Positions 1-11,700 of a DNA stretch of 64,000 nt are shown in pieces. Position 1 is the stretch's first letter. The number at the start of each line of letters is the position of its first letter. The translations under genes were made by a program, and so were the position numbers. The notes below the pieces were generated by a model. That model ran no database searches. It was not told where the DNA came from and saw only the letters and a program-made list of their open reading frames with translations. The DNA lies in the NCBI GenBank assembly GCA_002110485.1, contig MOWL01000024.1, positions 1,172,022 to 1,236,021 on the forward strand, given 5' to 3'. The stretch comes from Emergomyces orientalis. Lineage: Eukaryota; Ascomycota; Eurotiomycetes; Onygenales; Ajellomycetaceae.

Positions 1-1305
1 TAGCTGACACTGTTACGAGGAATAGAAGGAATAAAGTAAATGCCGACACGACGTCATAATGCTTAAATATGTAGGGACCTGGGGGTTTAGTACCATGGTC
101 TTGTTCAAGTTGATAAGGGCCCCAAGATTCAGAGGAAATGCAAGGGTCGCGATATTAGGTGCTCGAGGGCTGAAATTACTTGTCTGAGGACTTAAAAGAA
201 GGGTAGCCTTGGATAAATTGCGCTGAAGAATCTTGCTCCAGCCTCTGTTGAGCAGACTCAGGGTGACAGACTCAGGGTGAAAACAGCGGAAGAGGGATCT
301 TCCTTGGCGAGGTTGAGGCACCCATCTCCCATTCCGCGAACGGCGCGAGGTTCCCAAAACTAAACAATGTAAGGAGTTTTAATGTCCACCATGGTCTAAA
401 TCAACTACATATTCGAACGCCAAAACTCCTGTTTACCATATTTCAAAACCAGGCAGGTAGATATTAAGTACCAGCGTGGCCATTGCGAGGCTCTTTGTGT
501 TGGGCTTTATGCCTGTTCAGCGAATTGATTTGTCAAGAGCCACATGCGTATTCGTTCTGGAACGAAAAGAAACACCCATCTATCATTAGAAGCTCGATGG
601 GTTGGGGAAACAGAAAAGCTAAGGAGAGAGGAAATAAAAAAGGGAAATCTTTTCCCTTCAATATTCAAACATTTGCTCGTATACTAGTACGATATTCACC
701 CCAGGCCAGGTAAGTAGTGAAATGAGATTGGTAGAGAGATGAAAGACCATGAGTAACAATAAAGAGGGGCATCTAAGACCCTCGCACGAATGTTAACTCG
801 CATTTGGTCAAGCTGGAAGAGAAAAATCAAGAACTCATTTGCGTCACCAGAAATAGGTTAAAGCATGTTAAGAAATCAAGAGCTGAGGAATACACCAAAG
901 GGGAAAATAAGGTCAAGTTTCAACAGGATCCCCCTATAACAATGTGAAATAAAACGACATGTTTAATTTAATCAGTCCCAATGCCCCGTGCCCTAATCGC
1001 ACCTTAGTTTTAACCAGATGCTATCTTAATTTCAAAAGTTGACGTGTATTTCAGGTTAACATCAAAAAGAGGAAAACATCGTTATCGTAAAATCATCAAT
1101 TTATATCAGCGCCGTAAGTATTATCGAAAGGAATATGATCATAATCTGCGTCTGGGTTCCAACCCCATAACCAACATCGTAATAAACGGAGGCTTCACTT
1201 CTCAGTGAAATAAGAGTGGTTAGCAAACATAGGTTTGCTTTGCATGGTGTTCTTTTGCAAAGAATGGAAGCCATATGTAACCATTATAAAAGAGTTTGAA
1301 CTTAC
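1..1305. other. No supportable gene; edge spacer
   Basis: Several short open frames exist on both strands (for example 13-357 minus and 483-713 plus), but none has recognisable domains, consistent composition or flanking splice signals. The right part (about 1050-1305) would be the intron, second exon and 3' UTR of the secreted protein gene that starts at 1503 on the minus strand. Nothing else is seen. Confidence 0.5.
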
Positions 1306-1503
1306 AGGATATTCTTTGAAGGGATTAAGGCATCTGCGCCCCATGATATCACTGCAGTAGCAAGGCCTCGGGCATTTCCATGGTTTAACGTTGCAATCTC
1401 CCGTCTCGCAAGGGTAGTTTGGCCCTATCATATTAGGTGATTGAGGTTCCCGTTCTGCCCAGGCGTATGAAATCGCTGCAAAAATAAACCAAGATATCCG
1501 CAT
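1195..1503 (-). CDS. Small secreted cysteine-rich protein (3' end unresolved)
   Basis: I do not recognise a family. The first 16 residues form a classical signal peptide: Met-Arg, a hydrophobic stretch, then a small-residue cleavage site (AWA). The mature part is short and carries six cysteines between about residues 32 and 57, including two CxC/CxxC-like pairs and KPWKCPRPCYC. After residue 66 (EYP) the coding sequence runs straight into a perfect donor, GTAAGT, at 1305-1300. The reading past that point loses cysteines and looks intronic, and a CTAAC branch-like site lies near 1222. Exon 1 is therefore 1503-1306. The acceptor is ambiguous: AG sites near 1198-1190 give only a few further residues, or about 17 with the one ending GAAG. 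The product is about 67-85 residues. Secretion and a disulphide-rich fold are inferences; an effector-like or structural wall peptide is possible. Confidence 0.5.
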   Translation of the reverse strand: MRISWFIFAAISYAWAEREPQSPNMIGPNYPCETGDCNVKPWKCPRPCYCSDIMGRRCLNPFKEYPVSSNSFIMVTYGFHSLQKNTMQSKPMFANHSYFTEK

Positions 1504-2106
1504 TGTTTGTGTTCCTCAATAGTCATCTACATTTATTGGCTGTCTCCGCCCCAAAACAGCAACCTAATAGAAAGGGATGTTTAGTAGGTTTCACCAATAG
1601 CATATGAAGGGCATACGGGAATGGTCAGAACCTTTAATCAGACTTGTGTTGGAGAGCTAAGCGCGAGAGGCAAATAAGAAGAGAAAAGTCAGGATTTTGG
1701 CAGGGGAGGAAGGGTAGATTATAAATGAACGGTTTATGGGGATGGAGAATTGTTGGGAGCCGCAGAGAAAGAGAGTAGAAGTACCTTACAACCAGTTGAC
1801 TGTCTTGAAGGTTATGCAAAGTTTGACCTTGTGTAACTAAATGGTATATCCGCCCGGTTTCCAACGACCGGAAACCAATAGGACGAATGGAACACCAAAT
1901 GCGGACTTGTTATTCATGGGATTTACCAGCGCAAATCCATGCAGGTGACAAAGAATAGTCCGCATTAGAAGGGTCATATTAACGCAAAGTTTCTTCAATA
2001 AATCCATCGATCGTGATAACGATAATTTTGAGGGTTTAAAGTGGACCTGTCCCGAAAATTTTGTTTCTCGGGGACATCCATTTCTTTCTGTCGAATGAAC
2101 CGGTCA
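1504..2106. promoter_or_regulatory. Spacer: promoter side of secreted protein, 3' side of Rrn10
   Basis: About 600 bp lie between the minus-strand Rrn10-like gene (stop at 2107) and the minus-strand secreted protein (start 1503). No coding sequence is supported; the 76-codon open frame at 1634-1864 has no recognisable features. The segment should hold the upstream gene's 3' UTR and the secreted gene's promoter. Confidence 0.4.
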
Positions 2107-2826
2107 TTAAACAGATGCCACTTCAGGTTCAACAGAACGGTCTCGATCAGCTCTGCGGCGTCTCTTCGTTCTATTTTTTCGTAGCGTAGCCAATTCTTCT
2201 CCACTAATTGCGCTACTGCTTCCTGCAGATACCCGCTTGCGACCACGGCTTGTGGAAGGAGAACGAGTACAAAATTCTTCAGGATCAGTTATCTCCTCCC
2301 CTTCAACAAAGACCATATCACCGGTTTCGCCCAGTGATTCATTAGCGGCTTCTTCGAGTAGTATTCCAAGTGCAATTAGCGCCGTTTCATCCATACTCTG
2401 CCAATCCGCATGCCCTCGATCAAGAGTTGCATTTGCATAAAAATCTGAGGCGTAGGTATGAATAGCCTTCAACATATCAGAATCCGGTAATCGTTGGTCA
2501 GATGGTAGACGTTCATTCGCGAAGTAGAAGTCATTCTCCGCGTATCTCACGGGCGCATTCACACGCCGAAAGAGCACTTCCTCTGGGGTGACCGGAACGG
2601 AGGAGGCGGAGGACGGAGGGTTCAGGTGAGAAAGTGTTTGAGGGCGGAAGCCGGAGGAAGAAATGCGACCTGCATGAAATTAGATATAGATAGCGAATAA
2701 TCTCGCGGCATGCTACATACCAGCTACAGCATCATAAACACTAGCTTGCCGCCTTGGGTTTATGGGAGGTGGCACGTCATGTGGCGACTCTGCCTGGGAT
2801 GGATCATCTCGAGCATTGCGACTCAT
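2107..2826 (-). CDS. Rrn10-like subunit of the RNA polymerase I upstream activation factor
   Basis: Two exons, 2826-2721 and 2669-2107, are joined over a 51-nt intron (GTATGT donor, TTTCATGCAG acceptor), giving 222 residues. The core, about residues 64-140, has the pattern I associate with Rrn10. An EEVLFRRVN segment is followed by a helix (LKAIHTYASDFY), then MDETALIALGILLEE around residues 128-142. Yeast Rrn10 has the same order, ending in a DET-L-I-LG-L-E helix. In yeast, Rrn10 is part of UAF with Rrn5, Rrn9, Uaf30 and histones, which binds the rDNA upstream element and commits Pol I. The C-terminal third here is basic and low-complexity (RKNRTKRRRR) and is not part of the yeast protein. 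I chose the Met at 2826; the frame stays open to a Met at 3060, but that extension would run across most of the spacer to the divergent CSA gene. The match rests on memory of one family member, so confidence is moderate. Confidence 0.6.
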
Positions 2827-3145
2827 GGCAAGAAATCTGCCAGAGACACATTCCGGAGTCAAATCCTGGACAGTGTGATAAGGATGATACTCGTTCGTCT
2901 GTGTGTTCTTTTGAGTGTTTGTTGCTAACCCCAGCAATTCAATTATCAATCCCTGGAAATTCGTGTTTGGCTTAATCAGAACTAACTTGGCTGGACCACG
3001 GGCCGATTTTTCCCCGATTGTTAAAGTGGACACTAGTGGGCGGAGTTTCCAATGACACAATCCACTTTATTTCAACAACATATCAGACTGGTTGGGTATC
3101 AACGAAAGCGAGAGTGCTGTATTTATGAGTATAAAACTCTGATGA
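2827..3145. promoter_or_regulatory. Divergent promoter between Rrn10-like and CSA-like genes
   Basis: Start codons face away from each other with 319 bp between them, so both genes must be driven from this segment. The open frame continuing from the Rrn10-like gene to 3060 is taken as fortuitous. No TATA box was recognised. Confidence 0.5.
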
Positions 3146-4742
3146 ATGAATTCGTATCTGCTGAATAGATCCCAAGGATCTATCAGCCCGTCCGCTCTCC
3201 ATGTGGCCCATAACGCCCACCTCATCCGCTCCATTGAGGCTGCGCCTGGAATACGGTTTTCCAGCCACCCTACAACTCCGGCCCTAAACCAGCGAGAAAA
3301 TGATACAGTGGGAAGCGGCTGGAAGGACAAGGAACAAGATGAGGTCCGTGCTCATAAAGCAGGCGTTAATGTGTTGACGATCGATCAATATGAAAAGCGC
3401 TTGTATGTATAACCTGGCGGCAAAGAAAAGTTTTCCAAGTGGTGTAAAATACCTTGCTAAGTACTAGTAATGCAGTATGGTTTCTGGAGGAGCGGATGCG
3501 TCCGTTCATCTCTGGGATTTGGAGACTCGTGGATCGGAGTCGAACCATCTTTATAAATCCATTGCGTCAGTGTCAAAGTAAATCATTCTACAACCCCGTA
3601 TTTGTCAGATCAGAAGTTCTCATCGCTCTCCTAGATCATCAAACACATCAGCACATACGCATGCATTAACTTCTATTTCGATATACCCATTCGACCCGAC
3701 TCCGTCGACTATATTAACTACTTCCCATGACACCACCTTAAAACTGTCTTCTCTCCAATCTCCGGCAATTGTCCCAGTCCATACATTTCCGCTGCACTCA
3801 ACTCCGTACTCGCATTCGTTTTCGTCTCATCCATCATCGCTACTTTTAATTGCCGTAGGAACCTCAGACAAAAACGTGAGGCTGCTAGATCTTCGTTCTG
3901 GCCTTGCTACCCATGCTCTACCAGGGCATAGTTCTGCTATCCTGTCGGTTTCCTGGGCTCCGCATCATGAGTATCTGCTAGCATCTGCGTCAAAGGATAA
4001 CCGGGCCATCCTTTTTGATGTCCGCCGTGGGGGGCATAATTCTGCTCTAGCTTCGCTGGATATGGAAGATGCAGTCGGTGTGATTGCCCCGCACGATGCA
4101 CCTCCTACGTTCTCATGCCGTAATCCACTTGTACCTGCCGCCCGTGCACATAATGGGGCAGTGACAGGTGTGCGATGGACTTCAAATGGCAGCCACATCG
4201 TCACTTCCGGACATGACGCTCGTATTCGAGTCTGGGACGTTTCCACCGGTGCAAATTCTCTAGTACATTTTGGCCCGCGCATTCGCAATAGTGCCTCTCT
4301 GCATCTCGCTGAAAGAGCACCTCTTGTTTTACCTAGTGATGTCACAAGTGCAGGGCATGATACACTACTTTGGCCTAACTATGGTGATCAGGATGATAGA
4401 GGGGAGATCTTCTTGTTCGCGCTTCGGGATGGTACATTTATCAAACGCCTTAATGTGCCGGGCATACCGAGCTCACGGCAGAAGCTGCGAGGGAAACCCA
4501 CAGCACTTAGTGTTGCACGAATAAATGGCCTTGCATGGCGCGGGAACGGAGCATCCGGCGAGGGGATGGAGCTGTTTTCTGCCCATGGGGATGGGACGAT
4601 TAGGGCCTGGGCCTCCAAAACTTCAGATGAGGAACATGAGATCGCCGAAAATGAAGAGGAAATCGAGGATAAGAAGAGGAAAAGAGATGTTCTTGACGAG
4701 GTGTACCGCGGCTTGATGAACCAAAACGTCACTTTCACTTGA
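3146..4742 (+). CDS. CSA/ERCC8-type WD40 protein (transcription-coupled repair)
   Basis: Three exons, 3146-3402, 3476-3577 and 3635-4742, give 488 residues with all frames continuous. Exon 1 opens with MNSYLLNRSQG, comparable to the start of human CSA, and runs into HKAGVNVLTIDQ. WD40 blades follow: VSGGADASVHLWDLE (about 88-102), AVGTSDKNVRLLDLRSG (about 193-209), HSSAILSVSWAP...LFDVRR (219-251) and AHNGAVTGVRWTSNG...IRVWD (291-321). A last blade ends in HGDGTIRAW near residue 450. The acidic/basic C-terminal tail is low-complexity. In animals CSA is the substrate receptor of a CUL4-DDB1 ubiquitin ligase acting at stalled RNA polymerase II; yeast Rad28 is the homologue. The two WDxR-like motifs (VWDVS, LFDVRR) suit DDB1 binding. 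The strong blade-by-blade resemblance makes this the best WD40 assignment; the ligase role here is inferred. Confidence 0.85.
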
Positions 4743-6519
4743 TGCACAAAAAAGCGGACCATTCTCTCGTTATCGCACGTGTGTAACATGAGTCGGACTA
4801 ATTTTTCAATGCACAGGAAAACAAAGAGAGGGAAAGAAGAGGGCGGGGTGTGGAATATTGCATTGCTCTGGACTTCCTTTGTTTCTCAAAGATCTGCCTT
4901 TCATTCTATGTATTCCCATTCAAGGCCTACCACACCAACTGTACAGTACACCGCACTGCAAACCTAGGTAGTTAAACATAAAGATCCCACCCCCAACAGG
5001 CTCCCAGCTCCTAAAAATAAATCCCGAACCAGACATGCATCAATTAAACATTTATTTTTTTTTAAGTTATATTTATTAAAAAATAAAGATATGTGCATGT
5101 ACCTATTGATGTAATTCTCAAGTACCTCTTTCTCGACCACCATGATCCAATAAATGGTTACGTGAAAAGCCACAGCATCCCACACTGGTTTTGACCAGCT
5201 ACAACATCTCGTTGATTTCCGAAGCAGCGCCTTGAAAAATACCAAAATAATAAGAGCAAACTTGAACCAACAAAAACACACTCGTTCTTCGTAAGGATGA
5301 AGTATCAAAACAAACAATCCAGTCATCTGGTTATTGAGACAGGTGTCTTACGTTCAGTTTACCTACCCTGCTACCCACCTTTACCTTTCAATATCCACGT
5401 CCTCAGATTCCGCAAGTTGAGACCCTGGGTAATTACCTAAATATTGATAATCCTGCAGTGGTTGATCACGTAAAGCCTCCCTGATCGGTTCGCCCGCATA
5501 ATATCGCATCTCTTCATACCCCGCCCCAATGCTCTGATAGTTACGAATTTCCACACCGCAACAAAATCAAAGCAAGCTTTTCACAACGGTATTCAATTTT
5601 GAGAATCGTCATCCGTGCATGATGGAATACCCTCACCCAAACACATACGTACGCTAGCGTCCACTAATAGCTACCGCTCTAATGTTTTTTGTCATTGATT
5701 CCTTGAAGATACTATATTAGACACGATTAATGGACCCATATATGAAGATGGATTGGTATCATATTTTGACATATCTCGCATTTAAATTTATATATTTCTT
5801 TACAAAAGTATAATGTAAATATTCTTTAGGAGAGGAAGAGTAAACATCTTTCTTATTCATTTATCATCATTGTCATCAACAAACTAGCCTCCCACACATA
5901 CTATGTAACCCCCCTAATAACCCCCCTTTCTCCTTTTGTTCTCAGCCCCAAATAAAAACACGAAACAAGAATGTACGCCCGGCGAAAATGGGAATTAGGT
6001 AGGGGAATATAATCGGAAAATTTAAGATATGAAGAAAAGAAAATTGGGCAAAAAAAGGACCAGTCCCCCTTCGCCTTTGCGCCATTATCCATGCAAAAAT
6101 TTCCGTCCGGAGTAATATGCAAAAATGTGCAAAGCAAAACCAAAATATAATAAAAAATAATAATGTTTTAGTACCAAAGAAGATAATAAAAATTGTAGGT
6201 AGAGAGAGGGAATGGTTTATATCGAAATTGGTTCAGATTCGGGGTGTAACTGGGGTGTGGGCAGGTACAAGCGGGTGGGGGGGTATCTTAATTTCGTTGC
6301 CAAAGACAGCCACGAAGGACTGAAAAAAAATTATGGATATTAAAATGGAATTGAACCATGATAATGGTTCGCGCCAAAAAATGGGCGTGGGTCGAACATC
6401 TTATCTCGAGATCAACTCGGGATTGGTTCGACGATAAGAGGTTTTATAAAATAAAAAACCTCTATTAAAGAGTGTGGCTTTTTCTTCATCTTTTTCTCCC
6501 AATATAATCGCAGCAGGAT
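4743..6519. other. Convergent 3' spacer, AT-rich, no gene seen
   Basis: The CSA-like gene ends at 4742 and the Zn2Cys6 gene ends (minus strand) at 6520, so this 1.8-kb stretch holds two 3' UTRs. Open frames such as 4964-5326 minus are short, AT-driven and featureless. Two small hairpins lie near 6391-6463. Confidence 0.5.
6391..6463. repeat. Two hairpins in the convergent 3' region
   Basis: A 7-bp perfect inverted repeat, GTCGAAC (6391-6397) with GTTCGAC (6426-6432), is followed by a 9-bp one, AGAGGTTTT (6437-6445) with AAAACCTCT (6455-6463). They lie about 60-130 bp beyond the stop of the Zn2Cys6 gene, where a 3' UTR or transcription end would be. Function unknown. Confidence 0.45.
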
Positions 6520-8758
6520 CTATATCAGTAAGAAATTCCAGTTATTCTGCTCCATAACATCCCGCCAGTGGATGTTTGCGAGCTTATATTGGTGGTTCTG
6601 CTCGTCATCTGACCCAGCAGACAAGCTTCCACCAGGAGTGGTCGAGGCGGAAATGGGAGTCGGGAGGAAAGATACATCAGCCACAGCAGCGTCAGACTGT
6701 CGCCAAACTTCGCGCAGCAGACAAACCATACGGCCAAAGCTACCATTTCCAGCCGGGTTACCCAGCATCTCGATGCGGCGTTCAAACATGGAACGGAATG
6801 GGCTGTTTGGGGTGGAAAAGGAGGCGCAGATGAGGAATGGCCAGACGAGAGACCGATCAAAACCATCTGGTCCACCAGGGATCAGGTTGACCAGGTCAGC
6901 GAAGTCGGAAATTAGCCTCATTGTGCCCGCTTGGCTGCGATGGAAGCCTGGGACGAGGCTGCAAAGGTACACGCGAGCGGCAAGGCGGAAGAGCGCGGTC
7001 ATGTTCTGTGACAATTGGCATGGCTGGAGAACACCTGTGTCGATGGTTGGATATGCGAGGGATCCAGGAGGCGGTTCGGTGTGGTCGAGTTGGTGGGCGA
7101 GGGCCGTGATATGTGAGCAAAGCTGGATATCGTCGATGCGACCTTCGATTTTCAAAGCGTCGAGGCAGGAGATTTCGGAGATCAGATACATCACTCGGTC
7201 CTCGCAGCCCATAAGATCACATAAACCGGAAGAGGAACCACCAAGAAGCTTTGTGCGGTAGACGTGTGCGCACTGCGGAGTCTTGCCAAGCATAGTTGAG
7301 CCCAGGATATCGATCCAGGCAACCAAGGTCATATCGAAGGGTGGGGGGATATTGTGGCTGTCGGCGTCGAGCAGCATTTGGGGGAGGTCAAGCCTGGTGA
7401 TTAGTTCTGTGACGGGTTGGAAGTGAGAGTGCCATGGGATATCAAGCAGCACATCATTCGGGCAGCCAACAGTGCATGGGAAGAGGATCATGGCCAGTAT
7501 CGCATCCAAGATTTGGAGATTGTCAGTGTCGTGTGTCAGAGCATCGTTGAGCTCCTTCACTGCCTCCCCGCGATGGTTGAGGATGGCGTTATCGAACTGA
7601 TCGCCATTGTTGCACTCAGTGGACTTGAGATGCATGGCGGCGATACTCAGGCAACAGTGCAGGTAAGGCTTGTTGGTCTGTAAAGCAGGTATGATATGCG
7701 ATTGCACGATACCGTGTTGTCGAGTCTCCAGGACTGGGAAAAGAAGGCGGATGACGTTCTCCAAAAAATGGTCCAGAAGTTGTCGATCGCCATCATCAAG
7801 ATTGAACATATCAGCAATGGTTGGCTCTGATGACACGCCGAAGAATCCAAAATCGCTGGCTTCAGGGGAGCTGAACGATTCCTTGCAGCTTTCGAAATAT
7901 TCCTTCTGAACCCAATCATCACCTGGGAACGTTGGTAGGGTGGCATGGGACAATGGTGGCTGGAATGTGCTGAACGTCGAGATGGAAGAATCCCGTCGAG
8001 TTGGAATGTCATTGACATATAGTTGTCGCTCCGTCTTAATGTCAACTTCATACGGGGGTGCTGTCCCGTAGAATGATGCTGCTTCGAAATGGGGAGTCTG
8101 AAGTTGGGATCCGAACGGGTCGAACGGATCATGCGACGGGAAGGAAAACTCATTTTCCAGGGAGAAGTGCGACTCGGCAGATGGGGCGCGAGTTCCACTC
8201 ATACCGTCCGAATAGGTATCTATAGTTGGGACGGAATGTGACAGGCTCGGAGTGGTATGTGCACAGCTGCTTGCGCGTGCATTAGCATTTGCGCAGGCCT
8301 TCTCATTTATCTTGGTATTCTTGATGATCTCCTTGATTGATTCCTTTTGAAGTCGTCGCTGCTCGTTGTTTCCCCACCACATGGGTCGCTTGTATTCGCA
8401 TTTCAACTTCAGGTTTTTGCATGCTTTGCAGACAGACTTTCCTTCATCACACTTCTTTCTTCGAAGACGACAGGTAAAGCAACCTATAAAATAGAGAGCA
8501 TGAGTATATTATATACATACCTCTATAGTTGTCTTCCAAGCTCAACTGAGGAAGGTGATTGAACATACCTAATCTAGATCTTCGATGGGTCTTCTCAGCC
8601 ATCTTTGGGGAGGAGTCTTGGGTAGGCTTGGCCGAGGTTTTTGAAGTCGCCTTGCGAGAGTTTTTGGTGACCTTTCCAGTAGGAGTTGATTCGGAAGAGA
8701 CCATGTTTGCGGGTGGCATGGGTGCCTTTGTCAGGGGCGCGATGGTTGTGTACGACAT
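6520..8758 (-). CDS. Zn(II)2Cys6 transcription factor with Fungal_trans_2-like domain
   Basis: Two exons, 8758-8569 and 8483-6520, are spliced over an 85-nt intron (GTATGT donor, TTTTATAG acceptor) that falls just before the zinc cluster; the protein is 717 residues. The binuclear cluster is complete: Cys65, 68, 75, 82, 85 and 92 with spacing C-x2-C-x6-C-x6-C-x2-C-x6-C and a basic RLRRKK loop. A basic linker with WWGNNEQRRLQKE follows. The N-terminal 60 residues are Ser/Thr/Lys-rich. From about residue 290 there is a long helical region (DHFLENVIRLLFPVLE, then YLHCCLSIAAMHLK). This matches the DUF3468/Fungal_trans_2 middle-homology region that follows many fungal zinc clusters. It should act as a sequence-specific nuclear regulator. 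Target genes and orthologue name cannot be read from the sequence; nothing adjacent suggests a cluster-specific role. Confidence 0.85.
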
Positions 8759-11700
8759 TGTAGCCAGCTATTAGGACTAACCAACAAGACAAGACCTGGC
8801 TTGTCTGAATTCCTGGCTTAGTAGGGGCTGTGATAAATTAAGAGAGAGATTAAATCTCAGTGAAAGGAGGCTCTGTTGTTTAAGCTCCGCTTTGATTGAG
8901 AAATGCAAGCCGTAGTACTACTTCGGCAGGCGACGAGATCGGATTGCTTCGAATATTGTATTATTAGGTGTGTATAGCAAAGAATGGTGCAAAGCTTGAC
9001 CAGCAGGCTTTGTGAAGGAGAGAGTATCTGTCGAATTAGGTAAAGGAAGAGGAAGGATGATAGACAGATAGATGAGGAGCGTGAAGAAGAAGGAGGATAT
9101 TCAGCAATTCGAGGCCGTGCTGCCATAAAAGCAATAAGCTCTCAAGCTTCGATGTATACAGGACATCCTGAGTTTAAGAGTCTCTCGCGATAATCGGTCG
9201 GCAAAATGGCTGTTTCTATTTTTGACAATGTCGGTGGATCAGATGCAGGAATGGTCCGAAAAGGAATAGACTGAGAAAAGGCCCTGCAGCCTTCGACCGC
9301 CCTGAGCGGGGGGGAATGGGTGCGTGGCGGGCGAATAACCTGACATGCCTGGCCAAGGAGGTTATCCTATTGGGCGGCAGCGAAAAAGCAGAGAACATGA
9401 TCATGCCTGGCCTTTTTCGAGCCGCCCTAAAAACAACAGAGGGGCCCCAATAGATATGCAGGCAGGGGTCGGCGGGAGATGCGAGAATGCTGCTGGTCAA
9501 CCTTCGTGGAGGGTGAGATGAGGGGGGTTGGGCACGACCAGCGATAGGCTGCGCTGGGTTCAGTTTGGGCAAGGGTGCAGCTAAAAATTGATATCTGCAA
9601 AACCTACTAGTGGAGTAGCACTGAATTGACAATTGAGCAAATCCCTGGCCTTTCAGAAGTTCCCGCTGTCTGTTTGAATCGTTCACAGATTGGAAAAAGA
9701 AAGCATTCAATATTTTCCTGCTATTTCTGGCCATAAAATATTCTATTCCGTATGCTGTAATAATACGCCAGGGATCAGTTACGACCGTATCGTTTCTCTA
9801 CTCATCCCTGAACACGGCATTTGATTCTTTAACTAGGAACGAATTTTGCTGAGCTCAGAATGTTTTGTGTGTGTTGCATCAATTGCACTCCCCAGATACT
9901 TACCCGAAAAAATGCGTATTATAATTTTTATAGACAAAGGGAACTCCGTACAGTACAATGCAAAACAGCCATATCCATGAACCATCCGTCCCCCAACCAA
10001 CAATGCAGCCAGGGGCCAAAATGTTACTCTAGACGGGGCTAACACAAAAAAGATACTGTGTAATTCTTGTGGGCAGTAGGTGTACCATGTCGATTTGCAG
10101 ATTGGCCTTTTCCTGCGAAGGACAATCTCTTTCATTTCTTTTAGCGTTCAATGGTTTGAGGATAGATAAGGGGCAGATAGATTTTGAGCAACGAGTCCTC
10201 GTATAATAATGATGGTGCCAACCCTTTGCGCAGATCCATCACGGAGAATCGTTTGTAAACGAAATTGCCCATGAGACTGTTACCAGCCACTCAAAACCAA
10301 GGATTCTATGTACTTTCTTAGCAGAGTCTCTAAGACGTAGTACATCACGAGGCCCATTCTGCTAGGAATCGGAGCTCCTGGGTGGACCGATGTCGTCATT
10401 TTCCTCCATGAAAAGTCTCCCTAGTCTCACGTATCAAACAAATGCAACCACAAGATTACTGTCAGCCTGGCGTAATAGTTACTACGACTGACCAATTCCA
10501 GTTGGTTCACCAAGCCCGAGTTGAGGTTTGCGTGTCATGGGAAGAGGGGATTGAAGAGTGGCGTACTCCGTACATAGTAGGTGGTTGAGTTAGCTTTGGC
10601 AACTTAGGGCTGGGGCAAACTAACATGCCAAGCCCTGCTCGTTGGTGCTCGATTCGATCGGCGAGCTCGAGCCAAATGCCGTGTTGTGCAGGGCCGAGGG
10701 GCCACTTTCAGCCAACCGTGCAGCTGTGCATGGGGTGTGGGCACTGTGGAGTGGCAGGGATGGTATGTCAGAGCAAAGTATTTAGGTACTTTGCGTGGTG
10801 GGCGCATTTCGCAGCAAATCTGCAGGGCGAATGGCAGGCGCGGCAAGTCACTCTGACTTGGAAGCGGGACTTGGCGCTGTTAGCAGACAAGCTTGGACGT
10901 GATCCCATTTGTTAGACATGCATAAAAGGTGCCCCTTGAAAGTTTAGGCTAGAGGCTAGTGGGGAGTTTGAGGGAGCGGGCCCGGCTAGCAGGGGGGGGC
11001 TGGATTGTGTTTGTCATAGTAGTGGAGTCCATACAGAGTTGCCGTTTCCCCCACACCCGCTCAACCCTAATTCCCGAAGCTAGATCAATCACACCCAACA
11101 TATGGAATTTTGATTTGAGAGCCAGCCAAATATTCCCTATTTAGTGGCAATTAACCGCCCAACTTTGAAATGTTTTATTGTTTTATTGATTAATTAGTAC
11201 GCATTATTTCTTAATATATCCCGTGTTTTATTAGGGCGCTTACCCAATCACTGCACTATGCTGCACCTCACCCTATCACAATCACAATATGCTAATTCCA
11301 AGGTGAAGACTAATGTTCCCAGGACTGGTATATTAACCAACATTTGATTCAATTTTCTATTAATAAATTACCCCTCTTTCAGACCATTTTGCCTTTCAGT
11401 CCCAACAATATTGAGACATAATTAGCAACATTTTCTCTGATAGTTTTTTCTGCCAAGCGGTCTTGAGAGTTGATGGTGCAATTTTAGGCGTCGAGGCATC
11501 GCATAGCTTCTTCCCTGGCCTGAAAATTCGATTCTCTTTTTTCTTTTGATATCCCGACAGATCGCCAGGTCCAGGTTGCATGACTGGCTTTTTAATCAAA
11601 ATCAATCAACAAATCACGGTACCACACTCAGGAGACAAGACATCAAAAACTCCAAAATCCTTTTAAATGCCATAAAGCATCTGCTATTCCACTGATGAAA

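Noticed and set aside
13..357. 114-codon open frame on the minus strand at the left edge
   Set aside because: No domain, no splice signals and no coherent composition; probably chance.
2713..3060. N-terminal extension of the Rrn10-like protein to a Met at 3060
   Set aside because: It would take up most of the spacer to the divergent CSA gene, and its text is unlike the family; the Met at 2826 is preferred.
9216..9734. 172-codon open frame on the minus strand
   Set aside because: No recognisable motif, Arg/Pro-rich composition from a local GC patch, no splice context or neighbouring exon.
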